DNA from: Lepus europaeus | Lineage: Eukaryota > Chordata > Mammalia > Lagomorpha > Leporidae | Assembly (NCBI RefSeq): GCF_033115175.1 | Contig: NC_084843.1 | Location: 58,692,474 to 58,756,473 of the forward strand | DNA length: 64,000 nucleotides | Direction: 5' to 3' | Shown here: positions 34,501 to 49,500 of the stretch, in pieces | Layout of the letters: each line of letters begins with the position of its first letter | Position numbering within the stretch: the first letter of the stretch is position 1 | Notes under the pieces: model-generated | The model's database searches: none | What the model saw: the letters and a program-made list of their open reading frames with translations, nothing else | Told to the model about the DNA's origin: nothing | Made by a program: the position numbers and the translations under genes

Positions 34501-37500
34501 CCAAGAAACTGGTACCTCCACTACATCTAGAGAAACATAAAGCCAGAAATAACAGGACAGCTGCCTGTGATCTGAGATACATCATCGTTTCTACTTCCCT
34601 ACCTGTCTCATGCTGAATTGCAGGTAAAGACAGAGTTAGAGGGGGACAGAGTGACCCATTGGTCACTCCGCAAATGGCTGCTAGTGACCAAAGGTGCGAT
34701 TTAAAAATTCCTCATTCAGAAAACAGTTTTGTTCTGGATGCTTTGTTCAGGCTTCATTTCTTCAGTGAGTTTTGTGTGTGTTGTGGCTGCATGAGAATGT
34801 GGCGGTCGCTTCTGTGGGAGGTGAAGGTACAGCTGGTATTTCGTGGGCAGAGTGTGTGGCTGGGTCTGTAAAATCTTCCCTCTGTAGAATGAGGCAGCAG
34901 TTTTTCGTCCTGCCTGACCTTAATATAATCTGATTCCTTTAAAATGTGTTACCTTGGCAGACGTCTAATTCCACTAACCTGATGGGATGGTTGTCTTTCT
35001 AGTACTCTTTTTTTTTTTTTTAAAGATTTATTTCTTTATTTGTTTGAATGAGTTACACAGAGAGAGAAGGAGAGGCAGAGAGGTCTTCCATCTGCTGGTT
35101 CACTCCACAGTTGGCCACAACAGATGAAGCCAGGAGCCAGGAGCTTCTTCTGGGTCTCCTATGTGGGTGCAGGGGCCCAAGAACTTAAGCCATCTTTTAC
35201 TGCTTTCCCAGGCCACAGCAGAGAGCTGGATTCAAAGTGGAGCAGCCGGGGCTCGAACCAGCGCTCATACAGGATGCCGGCACTGCAGCTGGCGACTTTA
35301 CCCGCTACACCACAGTGCTGGCCCCTCTAGTACTCTTGAAATGCAGTTGTCTGTCCCTGGCTTGACGACTTGTGGTGACAAGGAGCATTTATTTTTAAGA
35401 GACAACCTCCCTTTTTAAGGATTTATTTTTATTTATTTGAAAGGCAGAGTTACAGAGAGAGGGGGAGAGATAGAGAGTGAGATCTTCCATCCACTGGTTC
35501 CCTTCCCAAATGGCCGCAATGGCCAGGGTTGGGCCAGGCCAAAACCAGGAGCCTAGAGCTTCTTCTGGGTCTTCCAGATGGTACGTGCAGTGGCCCAAGC
35601 ACTTGGGTCATCCTCCACTGCCTTCCTAGGGCCTTAGCAGGGAGATGGATTGAAAGTGGAACAGTTGGGTCTCGAACCAGTGCCCACATGGGATGCCGGC
35701 ATTGTAGCTCATGACTTTACCCACTGCCCCACAGCACCGGTCCCAAGGCAACTCCTTTTCTTTGTTCAGTTGTTAGGACATTGTGTGGTAAGTCCCACTG
35801 AGATCAGCTTCTGTACCTGCCACTGACTTTAGTTATGCCATTGAGGCCAAAATGAGTGTAATCCGTTCTCCCTAAAATCATCATCTCCAAATGAACGGTC
35901 ATCTTGGCCCTTTAGTATTTACACAAAAGCCTGATGGTCTGCTGCTGGCTGTTGCATTTGTCTTTTTTTTTTTTTTTTTTTTTTTTGTGCGGGTTAGCTG
36001 CGCACTGGTTGTCAGTTGTAAATGAGTGGAACAGTGTATGTGTCAGTGTGGTCTGGTGGACTCTGGAGACCTCCTCTGGGCCTTGCTCATTCCTCTGCAG
36101 TGTGACAATGGTGTTGTCCTGGCTGACTTTACCGCTGTGTGGACGCTCCATTGCACATTAACCCACAAAGAAGAATCAGCCAGAACCTTCACGTTCTTGA
36201 GACACTTATTAGACTCCTGCCTACAGTGTTAGGACTTCTAGTTTCTTTGCTTTTGGGCATTTTTCTGCCTTAAATGTTGAATTTTGATATCTTTCTTCTA
36301 GATGAAGTAAAGAAGATCTTAGACAAGTTTTATAAGAGGAAAGAAATTCAGAAACTGAGTGCCGACTATGGACTCGATGGTAAGGCCAACAGCACGTTAC
36401 AGAGGTGCTGTCTTACTCCTTATCGTCCGTCTTTGGCAGTGTGTGTGGCGTGGGGACAGGTCCCTGCCCTTTGCCTCTGCCTGGGGAGCCAGACTGCATG
36501 CAGAAGAGCTGCATGTCCCACCTTCCTTCATGCTGTGCTAGGATTTCAGATTTAGCCCAGCTCATCAAAAACCAGCTGCACTACCCCACAGCCCAGCCTC
36601 CTTGGAGAGCCTGGTTTTATATATATGTCTGCTTTTTAAATGAGAACTGAAGCCAAGACTAAGCGCTATGTGTTTTGATTTTGCATTTTCCACAGCTCGT
36701 CTCTTCCACCAAGCTTTCATAAGCTTTAGAAACTATATCATGCAGTCTCATTCCCTGGATGTGGACATTCACATTGTCTTGAATGACATCTGCTTCAGTG
36801 CAGGCAAGTATTTAGAGAATAAAATCTCATTGAACATACTCTGTGCCCTTCCTGTAGCAGAGCGTGTTGGTTTTAGGGTAGAGCCTGTCTGTAATAATTC
36901 AGTGCTTTGAGAGGAGGTCTTGCAGGTCTCCAGGTAGCTTTTATATTAGGTCCCAGAGCTGGTTTTCCTGTGGGAGTCTTCGACTGGAGGAAGTGTGTGC
37001 CGTGGATTCACCCTGGTTGATACAGGCCACGGTGAAGGGTGCTCTCTCCCAAGACAGGGTCAGAGCAGAGCACATTCCGTCTGTTTCTGCCATTGGTCTC
37101 CTTCTCCTTCATGTTGGGACACAGTTCGTGCCATAGAAGGAAAGAACAAGAAAGAGCATCATCATTTTTTTCCTGTGGGCAGTTTGGCTTTGGTTATAAT
37201 ATTTAAATGTATTTCACTCTTAGACTGTACCCCTGTGCCAGGCCCTGAGGGAGAACCTGGATGCAGAGCCAAGTGGGAGCCAGCCTCACTGCTCCCAGCC
37301 GCAGTGTGGAGAGTGCTGTTCATATCTTCTCGCTGTGGTCTTTGGAATTTAAGACTATTTGCACCCGTGTCTCTGTTTTTGTAACCACAGTCTTTCTTCT
37401 TCTCTAATGTGTATTTCCAGGTTCTTTATTTTTAAAAAAAAATTTTTTTTTATTTATTTGAAAGAGAGCAAGTGAATAACTGTGCTCCCACCCCCAGTGG

Positions 37501-40500
37501 CCGTGGCTGGACTGGAAGTCTGGAGTCAGGTGGAATGCAGGCGTTTTTGCCACGGGCCAAATGCCCGCCCGTCCAGGTTCTTTTTTTTTTTTTTAATTGA
37601 ATTCCTGCCAGTGCTCATCTCGGCTTGTACCGGCAGAGTAGCACATGGGGTTTGGCAGGCAGTTTTGTGTCTGCCTTGGTGTATGGGAATACTTGGTGGA
37701 AAAGTAAGACAAAGCCAGGCTCTCTGCAAAGGACAGGGGCTCCTGCTCTAGGGCTCGGGCACTGCCCCACTGACCTGGCTTGCTGAGAAGAGATGTTCAT
37801 GGGGTTCTGCGGCACACAGAAGGTAGAGTGCACACGTTAATGCAGTGTTTTGCCTTTCAGCTCATGTGGATGACTTATTCCCATTTTTCTTGAGACATGC
37901 CAAACAGATATTTCCTGTGTTGGAATGTAAGGATGACCTACGCAAAATCAGTGACCTAAGAATACCGCCTAACTGGTTAGTTTCTTCATTTGTGGATTTT
38001 TTTTAAAGCTATATTTATTTATTTGAAAATCAGAGTTATGCAGAAAGAGAAGGAGAGGCAGAGAGAGAGATGTCTTCCATTCAGTGGTTCACTCCCCAGT
38101 TGGCTACAATGGCCAGAACTGCGCTGATCCAAACCCAGGTCTCCTGCGCGGGTGCAGGGACCCAAGGACTTGGGCCATCTTCTACTGCTTTCCCAGGCCA
38201 TAGCAGAGAGCATAGTTCGGAAGTGGACCAGCCGGGACTTGAACCAGTGCTCATATTGGATGCCAGCACTGCAGGCGGCGGCCCCACAGCGCTGGCCCCC
38301 ATTTATGTTTCTAGTCTTGAGAGATTAGTGACCATTTTATATATTTAAATATATGCATATATATATATTATTGAATGCTAGATGACAAATTAGAAAGAAT
38401 CCAGATTATGTTGTATTCTCTAAAAAGCCAGGCAGTTAATTCTGTCAGGCAGTTAATTATTGTTTGTCTGACAAGGCTGGCTTTGGGGTTTTACTTGGGA
38501 GAAATAAAGTGGTCCCTTCCATAGGGCGCTGTCCTGCAGTGGAGGCGTGGCCTTTGTGGTACCTCAGCCGAATGCCACTGTTCCGATTCTCTGCCCCGGG
38601 GCTGCATTGCAGCATCCAGCACAGGGAACCTCTGTTAGGTTTTCCTCGCAGACCTTTGGTAAGCTGTGCCCTTCTAGGCCCTGTCGGTTCTCACCTTGTG
38701 CACATTCAGCCCAGCCCTGGGCCAAGGACCCACAGGGAACCCACACAGACTGCAGGGCTCCCCGCCCTGCTGCCTTTCTTCTTTTTCAAATTATAGCTGC
38801 CTCAGTGGCTCTAGACTTCTCTCTGCTGCTGTGCTCAGTGGGCCTCCCCTGCTCTGCCTGGCTTCTGCCTCCTTGCACCGCTGCTGGGCCGCGGCAGGGC
38901 TCAGTTCAGCTCCTCACGGCTTTCAGATCTGCTGTCGGTGCCTGAACTGGTGCTGCAGCTCGGTTTGCTGAGTTCTGTACTTGTTCACGGACCAGGGCAG
39001 TGCAGTGGCCGTTCCCATCAGGATGGAAGCGGAAAGCTCACAGCCCGGGAGTATTTGCTTTGAGGGTCATGTTGTTAGAGCTGGAGGGAGTGAGGTGAAC
39101 TAGGAGAGGCCTCCAGAAAGTTCATGGAAAATGTGCGTTATGAGGAAACTGCATGGACTTCAAGATTTTTTGTGTGCCAGAATAAAGTTTTAGTTCTTTT
39201 CCATGAACTTTTTGAAGTGCTCTTGTATCTGTGGGACTGAGAGTTTTAACTTATTTTTATTTTTATTTTTATTTTTTTTTCTTTTTTTTTTATTTTTGAC
39301 AGGCAGAGTGGACAGTGAGAGAGAGAGACAGAGAGAAAGGTCTTCCTTTTGCCGTTGGTTCACACTCCAATGGCCGCCGCGGTAGCGCGCTGCGGCCGGC
39401 GCACCGCGCTGTTCCGATGGCAGGAGCCAGGTGCTTCTCCTGGTCTCCCATGGGGTGCAGAGCCCGAACACTTGGGCTATCCTCCACTGCACTCCCTGGC
39501 CACAGCAGAGAGCTGGCCTGGAAGAGGGGCAACCGGGACAGGATCGGTGCCCCGACCGGGACTAGAACCCGGTGTGCCGGCGCCGCAAGGCGGAGGATTA
39601 GCCTGTTGAGCCACGGCGCCGGCTTGAACTTATTTTTATTAATTCCTGACAGAGAGAGAGATTTGTATAATGGGGAAGTCGTCCAAGACATTTTTTAGTG
39701 TTTGGATTTTTTCTTCTCCAGTAAGTAAATGCCGTTCTTGGAAATTAGTCATTATTTTAATGTGCATTTGAAAACCATTGCTTAGTTTTTCAAAGACTAT
39801 CTTATGAAGATTAAGAGGATGTTTCATTTGGAATTTTTTCCACTTTGCCAGGATGGATATCAAGGTTAAAGGGATTAAGCTGTTTACGTATTTGTATCCT
39901 AGGTACCCAGAAGCAAGAGCCATCCGGCGGAAGATAATATTCCATTCGGGCCCCACCAACAGTGGAAAGACTTACCATGCCATCCAGAGATACCTGTCGG
40001 CAAAATCTGGAGTGTATTGTGGCCCTTTAAAATTACTGGCACATGAGATCTTCGAAAAGAGTAATACTGCTGTCAGTGAGCTACCAAATCTTTGCTATGT
40101 TTTCCTTGTTAATTTTCTTGGGGTAGAATGAAGATTGGCGGTAGGGGGTGACATGTAATAATAACAAAAAGACGTGTAATTTAACAAAAAATTGCCATAT
40201 TCATTGCACCCAAGAAGCCATTAATTGAAAGATACACCATTATTTTATGTACAATTAAGAGAGAAAAGATGCTGCCAACTGAACTCTGACGTGCCATCGA
40301 TCTTATGATGCACCCTGATTTCAGACGCCAAAATGTGAGAACGCGTGTACCATAGAGAGAAAGAAGTACGACACTGCAGAATCTCTCCTGTACAGAGAAA
40401 TAACATACAATAGAGTAACATACCAGGGACCTGGAACCCATTCCCACCTCCAGCACGTCCTAGCATTTGCTCTACTTGCTTAGTTTATTTTTTGAGCAAT

Positions 40501-43500
40501 AAAATATTGATAGAGTAGAAACTCCTTCTCAGCTCCTGCTTTGCCTCTTCTGAATTAACCACTGCTTGGGAATGATGTTTAATTTACCCACTTTTAGCTT
40601 AGACCTCTGATGCCAGCAGCTAGAACTGATGGTAAAGACTGGAGCCACTTTTTCAAATCCCAAAGGACTGAAGGCCTGTGGTCTGTGGCTTCATTTCACT
40701 TCATGGGCTGCAGGTTGGTTCATGGTTTTAGTAGGACTTTATAATACAACATTAACCAATTTGGACAGGTGATTTGCACTGTTTTTTTGTTTTTTGTTTT
40801 TTTTTTTCCTGAAAAAACCTGAGTAATTTGCATATATAATGCCTTTATCTGTAAATACTTGAGACTGTGTTTCCTCAGAACAGTGTTGTTTGTGTTTGTT
40901 TTTTTACTTCACCACAGGATATTTATCTGAAGCAGGATACTTAATTTGATAGAATGATATTATGTAACTCACAGTCCCTATTCAGATCTTGCCAGTTGTT
41001 CAGTGCAGTCCCGACCCCAGCTCCTCCAGGATTCCGCCTGAGCTCCCACTGCATTTAGTTGTCAAGTCTAGCTTCCTTTCATCTGGGCCACTTCCTCAGT
41101 CTTCCTTTGTCTCTCATGATCTTTATGTGTTGGAAGACTGCAGGTCAGTTGTGTTGTACACTCCTGCTGTGCTTGGCTGTCTGGTGTTTACTTGTGATTG
41201 GATTCAGGCCACCAGCTGGTCAACCGGCCCAGTTTGCCTGAACTTTCCTAGATTTAGCATCAAAAGTCCTTTGTTCTGGGAGACCCCATCTGGGATGGTT
41301 GATCACTCTGGTACCCATGGCCTTGATGTTGGCCTTCTCAGGGAATTGTATTAGAAAGTCTATACAATGTTACTTTGATTTACAATGTTCTTGAATATAG
41401 GCAGAATTCATGCTCATGTTAATGAACTCAAATAATTGAGAGGTGTGCAAAGTTGAAAATAGAACCTGCTGCGCTTCTTCTGCTTTTGCTATCTGAAGAT
41501 TCCCATGATTTGAGATATTTCCAAGCTTACGTAGATTATGTAAAAGTGTGACTAGTTTTGGTTTTTATGAAAAAGAGAAAGCATTGGGAATGTTTTGTTT
41601 CAGCTATTAAATAAATGGTTGGCAGTGGAGAGCATATTAAACATCCCAAGCCTCTTTTTGCTGTTGCTTGCAAGGTGGAAGTAATTCTGGGTTTGGTTTT
41701 GTTATTCTAGGATGTGCCATGTGACCTGGTAACAGGTGAAGAGCGGGTCACAGTGGGGCCAGATGGGAAACAGGCTGCCCACGTTGCTTGTACTGTTGAG
41801 ATGTGCAGTGTTACAACTCCTTGTATGTACCTGATTACCCAACTGTGGTCTGGTATTTTTTACTTTGAAGTACAGTAGAATCTACAAAATAAGTTGTTTA
41901 TTATGAAAATACATTAAAAATCTAGACAGAATAATTCAACAGATGCCTAGTGCTGCCAACCATAATAAGTGTGAAGCATCTGTCATACTTGCTTCTGATT
42001 GTTATTTCCATTTCTCTTATAAAATAACCAAAATATTAGTTGACATTTTCTTTGTACCACTCCCCAGTTTAATTCTTTTTCCCTTTTATGAACTAAGTAC
42101 CATCAAGTGCTTGATGTGATATCAAGTATCTTTATGTGTCTTTGTATCACCAGTACATATTACCTGTCAATACTATGGTTATTCAGCTTTTAAATGCTGG
42201 TTATCATTATATTACTGTTCTTCAACTTTTTTACTCCATACATTGTTAGATCTAGTGTTGCTGAAATATCTATGTGTATATATTTGAAATGTATTCAGTT
42301 AAACTATTATGTTGTAGTCAATCTTATGACTAAAATTATTCATTTCCCTATTAAACGATATTTAGATTGTTTTAAAATTTTCCCCATTATATCCAGTGCC
42401 ACAGTGAACTTCTTTTTAAATAGTTTAGGAAACATTATAAAAAAAAAAGTAACTTTTCCTGATAGGCAAGCATATCTTTTTTGAAAATATAAAAATATAG
42501 GTAAGCAAAGAGGAGAAAATGAGCATGCATCATCTCCCAGTCCACCTGCCAGAACCAGCAAGTGTGAGTGTGTTTTCTAGAGTATTTGTGCAGTGTTCAA
42601 ATTGTTTCTGCATGTACTCAAGTGTACATAGTGAGTCTGTATATTGAATAAAATAGGAATTACACATTATTTACTACTTAGTAACTTTTCGTTTCAGTCA
42701 ACTTCTGAGTAAATGGATAGTTTTTAAAAATCAGTGTATTATAAGTTTAAACTCAAAATAGCACACAACTTTGTACCTCAGGACTTCCTCCTTTCCTCCC
42801 TCTTTAGTGTTATTTGTTTATATCCAGATATGCTGTGCTATTTTTAATCTGATTTTGCAGTATAAAATTAATTTTTTATGATTTTCTAAAAGTTATTGTG
42901 AATACATGGAATTTTTAAAAAGTTCTCTGTTTTTTGGTATTTTGAGAAGGAAAATATATATGATCCACAAAGAGCAGAATAATAGGATTGGAAGCGTTTT
43001 GGCATTTGAAAATAAGATGAGGCACTAATTTTGCCAGAGGGATGGGCCTAAGCCTCCTAGGGTAGTGTAACTGGAGCCCAGGGAATTACACACTCTGCTC
43101 CTGACAGCTGGCTGGGCTCCCTTCACAGAGGTTTCACTAGTAAAGGCAGGGTGTGTACTGCTTGTTCCTGGAAGCCTAGATACTTGCTTTCTTCTTTCAC
43201 TACTCGGGCTGTGTCTGAGATTGTGGAGAAGAGAACAAAGGGACCTGCTCAGTGTGGGAGGCAGTGCAGCAGAGTGGTCAGAGGGCGGACTTCGGCACCA
43301 CATGGCCTATGCTTGCATTTCCTCCCTAGATGTACTAACTATGTGGCCTCAGGCAAATAATTTCTTGAGGCCTCAATTTACTCTTAAAATGGAGATAATA
43401 CTTAGCCCATAGGTTTGTTGTGAGGATTAAATGCGGCATAATTATAAAAAGTTTAGAATAAGTCTGCCAGAGCAGAAGCACCCAGTAACTGGTGATGATA

Positions 43501-46500
43501 ATTATGGGGTTACTGAGAGCTTGCATTTTGGTGTTGTGATCTGTTTATCATTCAAGTAGATTGTGTTGCTCATGATAACTTTTTCATTTTAAGATGAAGT
43601 GGCGGTAATTGACGAAATTCAAATGATTAGAGATGCAGCCAGAGGATGGGCCTGGACCAGAGCACTTCTAGGTGGGTCTTCCTGCCATGAAACCTGCGCT
43701 TTAGGGCATTTGCACTGAAAGGCATTTATCTGCTCAGCATTGCCAAACAGAGTCAGATCCTCTCTCTTTTCTGATACAAATCATTCAGAACAGCAAGCTA
43801 AGTTTGTTTTAATTTTCTAAATATTAATAATGGAAAATCTATTTTCCGTGTTATACAATAAGTAAAATCGTGTAGCAAATCTCTTATTTACACCATCACA
43901 ATTAGTGTTTTAGTGTTTCATGCTAGTCTCTGTTTTTCTACATGTGATGCTTTGTGTGCTACAGTTTTGTATTTTGCCTTATTCAGTTCTAGTGTTCCAT
44001 GGGCATTTTTTGGACCACATTATTAATGTGATTACATGTTCTCCATTGAAGAATAGCACTATAATTTGTTCTCTAGAGTTGAACATTTTCCCCTATTAAT
44101 AATTCTATCGTGAAAATCTTAGTGGTCATAGCTTTTTACTTTGTATTATTTTTTAGGATAGGAGCCTAGCAGTAGAGTTCTTGAGGTCCGTGGACATGAA
44201 GGAACGTTTCTGCTGCTTGGTCTGGGTGTGAATTTTTGGTCAGCTTGTTGCAGGGCAGGTGTTTTCAAATTAAAAGCAAATAGCTGAACTCTTTTTTTCA
44301 AATAAAAGAATATACATTGAAGCCTGTTATGTAAAATAGATGGAGGTGGATATGCTTATAGGTAAGGAGCTTGGATTTCCTTCTGCTTTGCAACCCCAGC
44401 CTCTGAGGAGCTTCAGTAATTCCATGGATTCTAGTTTGAAAAACCCAAGTATAGGATTAATGTTCAGGGCTAGCATCAAAATGCCAGGTTCTGGTCTTGG
44501 CTGGCTTCACCCAAAAAAAGACTTGAAACCTTGGCTATGCCTTGAGATGTATAAAATTGGAGATAATCTCTTTCCCAATGGAAGGTGGTGGTGGTTTTGA
44601 GGTTTATATCACAAAGATAATAGTTGTGAAAATATAAAGATAATTAAACCATATTTCTGCTATGCAAAGTACTTCAAATTATAAATCTTTAAAATATTTT
44701 TAAAATTCCAATTTTGCGTTTGCAGGGCTGTGCGCTGAAGAAGTGCATTTGTGTGGAGAATCTGCTGCCATTGACCTGGTCACTGAGCTCATGTACACAA
44801 CTGGGGAGGAAGTGGAGGTACTAGCTTACATGCTTCGTTCTCAAGGTGGTGGCCACGTCAGATAGCCCAAAGTCCTGGAGCCGAGAGAGTGAGAAAACCA
44901 CAGCTGAGCTGCCGAGGGGCTGCATTTGTGACAGAGTGGCCGTCGCAGCCGAGTCTTCTGAAAGCACAGGAGAGCCGCGTTTTCTCACGGCAGAAGCTTT
45001 TGGGCTTTGACCCCACAGAAGTTGATGGTTTTCAAAATTTTGTGTGTGAGGTTTTAGGGCCTTTGATAGACACCTAGTTGTCAGACACAGTTTGAGTCCC
45101 TTTCTCAGATTCCTGGTTTCCTTTTAATCCTAATTTTCTTTTTGTTTACCAGAATTCTATAATATGATAAGATTTAAAAATGTCTTTTTTTTTTTTTGAA
45201 GAAGGTTGGAGTTTTTTTAGACATTTATTTATTTACTTATTGGAAAGGCAGAGATACAGAGAGTGATTTCCCATCTGCTGGTTCACTCCCTAATTGCCCA
45301 CAACAGCCAGGAGTCTGGGACTCGGTTCAGGTCCCCCACATGTGTGGCAGGGGTCCAAGTGCTTGAGCCATCGCTGCTGTCTCCCAGAGTGCACATTAGT
45401 AAGCTGGAATCGGTAGTGGAGTCAGGACTTGAACTCTGATATGGAATGTGGCTGTCCACGTGCTTAATCAGTTGTGCTGAATGCCCATCCCAGAAGAAAC
45501 ACTTTTGAATTGGGCCATTATTTTAGTTTTGTGCTCAGCTTTCAGGAGAGATAGTGGGATGTAGTGGAAGAAACTTTGGATTCCAGTCTGGACTTTGCTG
45601 TTTTTGTTTTCATTCTGAGGCAGATCACAGAAGGCTAGAACTGGAGAAAGCCTCATCTTCTATTAGGTTCTACATTATTCGTTCATAAAATGGAAATAAC
45701 ATTTTATTGTCCTTTTGGATTTATCTAATTGCCATGAAAATAAAATATATGTGAAAATGCTTTGAAAATGTATGAAATACTATGACATTTTATTAATTTA
45801 GAAATGCCAGGAGTACTGATGATAACACTTAAAATATCAAAATAAATGTTTTTCTGAGTTTTTCCCTTGAAAGCGTTGGTACCAGGGCTGGTGTTGTGGT
45901 GCATTGGGTAAAACCACCTCCTGTGATGCTGGCATTGGCTATTTGAGTGCCAGTTCAAGTCCCAGCTGCTCCATTTCCAATCCAGCTCCCTGCTGATGTG
46001 CCTGGGAAAGCAGTGGCTGATGGCCCAAGTGTTTGTGCCTATGCCACCCTGGTGGGAAATCCGAATGGAGTTCTGGGCTTCTAGTTTCAGTCTGGCCCAG
46101 CCTTGGCTGTTGCTGCCATTTGGGGAGTGTACTCTCTTTTTTTGCCCCTCCTTTTCATTCTGCCTTTCAAATAAATGAAATAAATGTTTTTGAAAAAGAA
46201 AGAAAAACATTGATATTTGTCAGTTTTTAGCTAATTTTTTTAAAGGGAGCACCGTTTTTAAAAGAGATTTGTTTATTTGAAAGATAGAGAGACAGAATGT
46301 GGGGGGTGAGGGGCAGTGGCCAGCCAGAGAAAGATCTTTGATCACTTCCAAATGGCAGCAAAGACCAGGGCTGGGCCAGGCTGAAACCAGGAGCCTGGAA
46401 CTCCATCTGGATTTCCTGGGTGCGTGGCAGGGGCCCAAGCTTGGGCCATCATCCATTGCTTTCCCAAGCACGGAAAGGAGCTGGATCGGAAGGGAGCCCC

Positions 46501-49500
46501 TGGGATTCACGAGCAGCAGCTTAAATTGCTGTTCCACAACACAGGCCACTGCTTTTAGCTACTTCTCATTGCCCTGCGAGCTTTTCATCTAACTGTTAGG
46601 AGATGGTAAGTTGGCTGTGTTATTTTACCAGTTGATGTTTTTATTGTAGGTTCGGGACTACAAGAGACTGACCCCTATTTCTGTGCTGGATCATGCACTA
46701 GAATCTCTAGATAACCTTCGCCCTGGGGACTGCATTGTCTGTTTTAGCAAGAATGATATTTATTCTGTGAGTCGGCAGATTGAAATTCGGGGATTGGAAT
46801 CTGCTGTTATATATGGCAGCCTCCCACCTGGTAATTACTGGCTTTCATCATGGCATGATATGAGATCTCTTGTGTGCATTTATATTGATAGTCGTACAAA
46901 AAGTAAAATGAATGAAATTAAGCTGCTTGATGTAGTACTGGTTTATTATAGGTCAGACAAAGATTTCTGTAGTTCATCTTAGTAGGAATACAAGTATTTT
47001 AATTATTTATAGTCTTGTTAGTAGCCTGTGTTTTCAGTGTTAAGTTTATGATTTTCATATAGGGCTGTTATTAAATATGGATTTGGTTATAACCTTCAAG
47101 TTGTAGTCCTGAAATCTGTTACTAAATATCCTCAGAAGTGATGAGGCTCGGGGTTAGGGATTGTGTTGCCATAGAGGGCATACTTAAAGGAGTGGAAGTG
47201 AAGTCTAAGTGGCTCTTCAAGGCTATGAAGAAGTAAGGTTGGAAAGAATAAAGTTTGATCTGTAGGCATGGAAGGAGCAGGAGGTAGGGGTTTCCAAGCT
47301 GTGCTTAGCATGATACAGTGAAAGACTGGGAGTACTGATTTAATGTAAACTCTTCCTGTTTTAGGGACCAAACTTGCTCAAGCAAAAAAGTTTAATGATC
47401 CCAATGATCCATGCAAAATCCTGGTTGCTACAGATGCAATTGGCATGGGACTCAACTTGTAAGTATTTTAATAAGCCAGGAGTATTCAACAAGGCAGTTG
47501 TTTTTTCTAATTGGCATTAACAACCAAGCACTTTAAGAGAATGTGTATTATAGTACAGATTGAGATTTATCTTGCTTAAACCTGTTGAGAGAATAAAAAG
47601 AAAATTTCATAAAACACCACACTTTTGGATGCTGCTCCCTACTCCTGCTAACCTGTCCTATTTCTTACTTTATTTTCAGTTTCTCAGTTACCGGGTGAGT
47701 GCCTATCATGCAGTGGGGCTAGCCAGTATCTCTCATGGTAACAGTGTAAAGCCTAGTATATTCCACCCTAGGTGATGAAGGTTGCTATACCTTCATAATC
47801 AAAGAACTATTAAAAGGGGCTAGTGCTGTAGTGTAGCAGGTAAAGCTGCCGTCTGCAGTGCCGACATCCCATATGGGCCCGGTTCGAGACCTGGCTGCTC
47901 CATTTCAGATCCAGCTCTCTGCTGTGTCCTGGGATAGCAGTAGAAGATGGCCCAAGTCCTAGGGCCCCTGCACCTATGTGGGAGACCTGGAGGAAGCTCC
48001 TGGCTCCTGGCTTTGGATCAGCGCAGCTCCGGCTGTTGCAGTCAATTGGAGAGTGAACCATCGGATGAAAGACCTCTCTCTCTCTCTCTCTCTGTCTCTC
48101 CTTCTCTCTCTGTGTAACTCTGACTTTCAAATAAATAAATAAATCTTTGAAAAAAAAACTATTAAAAGCTATTAATAGCAGCCAACTTTTTTGTAAGGTA
48201 CAACTTTTTTCTCGAAGAATATTTATTTATTTATTTAAAGGGTAGAGTGATAGAGATGGAAAGAGAGAGACAGAGACAGATGTGTCTTTCATTGCTGGTT
48301 CATTCCTAGAATGCTGACAACCAGTAAGGGTTACATCAAGATGAAGCCAGGATCCAGGAGTTCCATCCAGGTCTCCCAGTGGAACTCAGGGACTTGGGCA
48401 GTGATCTGCTGCCTCGTAGGCATGTTAGCAGGACGCTGGATCGTAAGCATGAAGTAGCCTGGACTCAGAGCAGGGACTCAAGTTAGAGGATAGAGGCATC
48501 CCAAGTGACAGCCTAGCCCATTGTACCACTATGCCAGCCCCATCAGCCAGCTTTTTAAAACAGTAAGAGAGTACTGACTGTGTTATCTGGAAAAAATTTA
48601 TTTAATGTAGCTTTGTTGAAGTATAATTTACATATCACACAGTTTATCCATTGTAAATACATATTTTTGGTGGTTTTCACCGTATTACCATACACAGCTT
48701 GTAGAACATACTATTTGAAGGCAGGAAACAGAGCTACCAGCCAGCATCTTTTCTTTATTTTTTAGGTAGCAAGCAAGTTTGCAAGTAGAATCAGAGTGTT
48801 TTTGTGATGGTCCAGGTAACAGAGGGGTTCGACATACAGTCTATGGGATCACTTTTATTTGTATTTCAGGAGCATAAGGAGAATTATTTTTTACTCCCTC
48901 CTAAAACCCACTATCAATGAAAAAGGCGAGAAAGAAATAGAACCAATCACCACCTCTCAGGCCCTGCAGATTGCCGGCAGAGCTGGTAGATTCAGCTCGC
49001 AGTTTAAAGAAGGAGAGGTTACAACAATGAATCGGGAGGACCTCCGATTATTAAAAGAAATTTTGGACAGGCCTGTGGAACCTATAAAGGTAAGGTGTAA
49101 CATGCTAATTACTGCTTCTTGGGGAGTGACCCACCACCCAGACTCTTGCCTCATACTTAGAATCAGAAGCCAAAGAAGACTTTGTGCCTTGAGAACCACA
49201 TTTAAAAAACTCTGCTTTATTGTTTTGGAGAGATGCAGAGACCCCTTGCTGAGGGAGTAGTGTGCACATGAAAGATTGCATTTGAGTAAGTTTAGCCATC
49301 CAATTTCTCTTCAGTTATTCCTACAGTCTAGCACATGGAGCAGTGGCAGTGGACCGAAAAATTACCAGAAGCTTGAATATAGGAAAAACCCTAGGATGTG
49401 GGACAAAAGCAGCACTGAGCAATGCAACGTCTAGCCGATAAAGACAAGTTTGTTTTGGTTAGTACACTTAAGGAATCAGAAGTGTACTGGGGTCCCTGAC

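Noticed and set aside
36801..36812. GT donor at 36808 for SUPV3L1 exon 3
   Set aside because: Using GTATTT would add 4 bases and break the frame into exon 4; the GC donor at 36804 keeps it.
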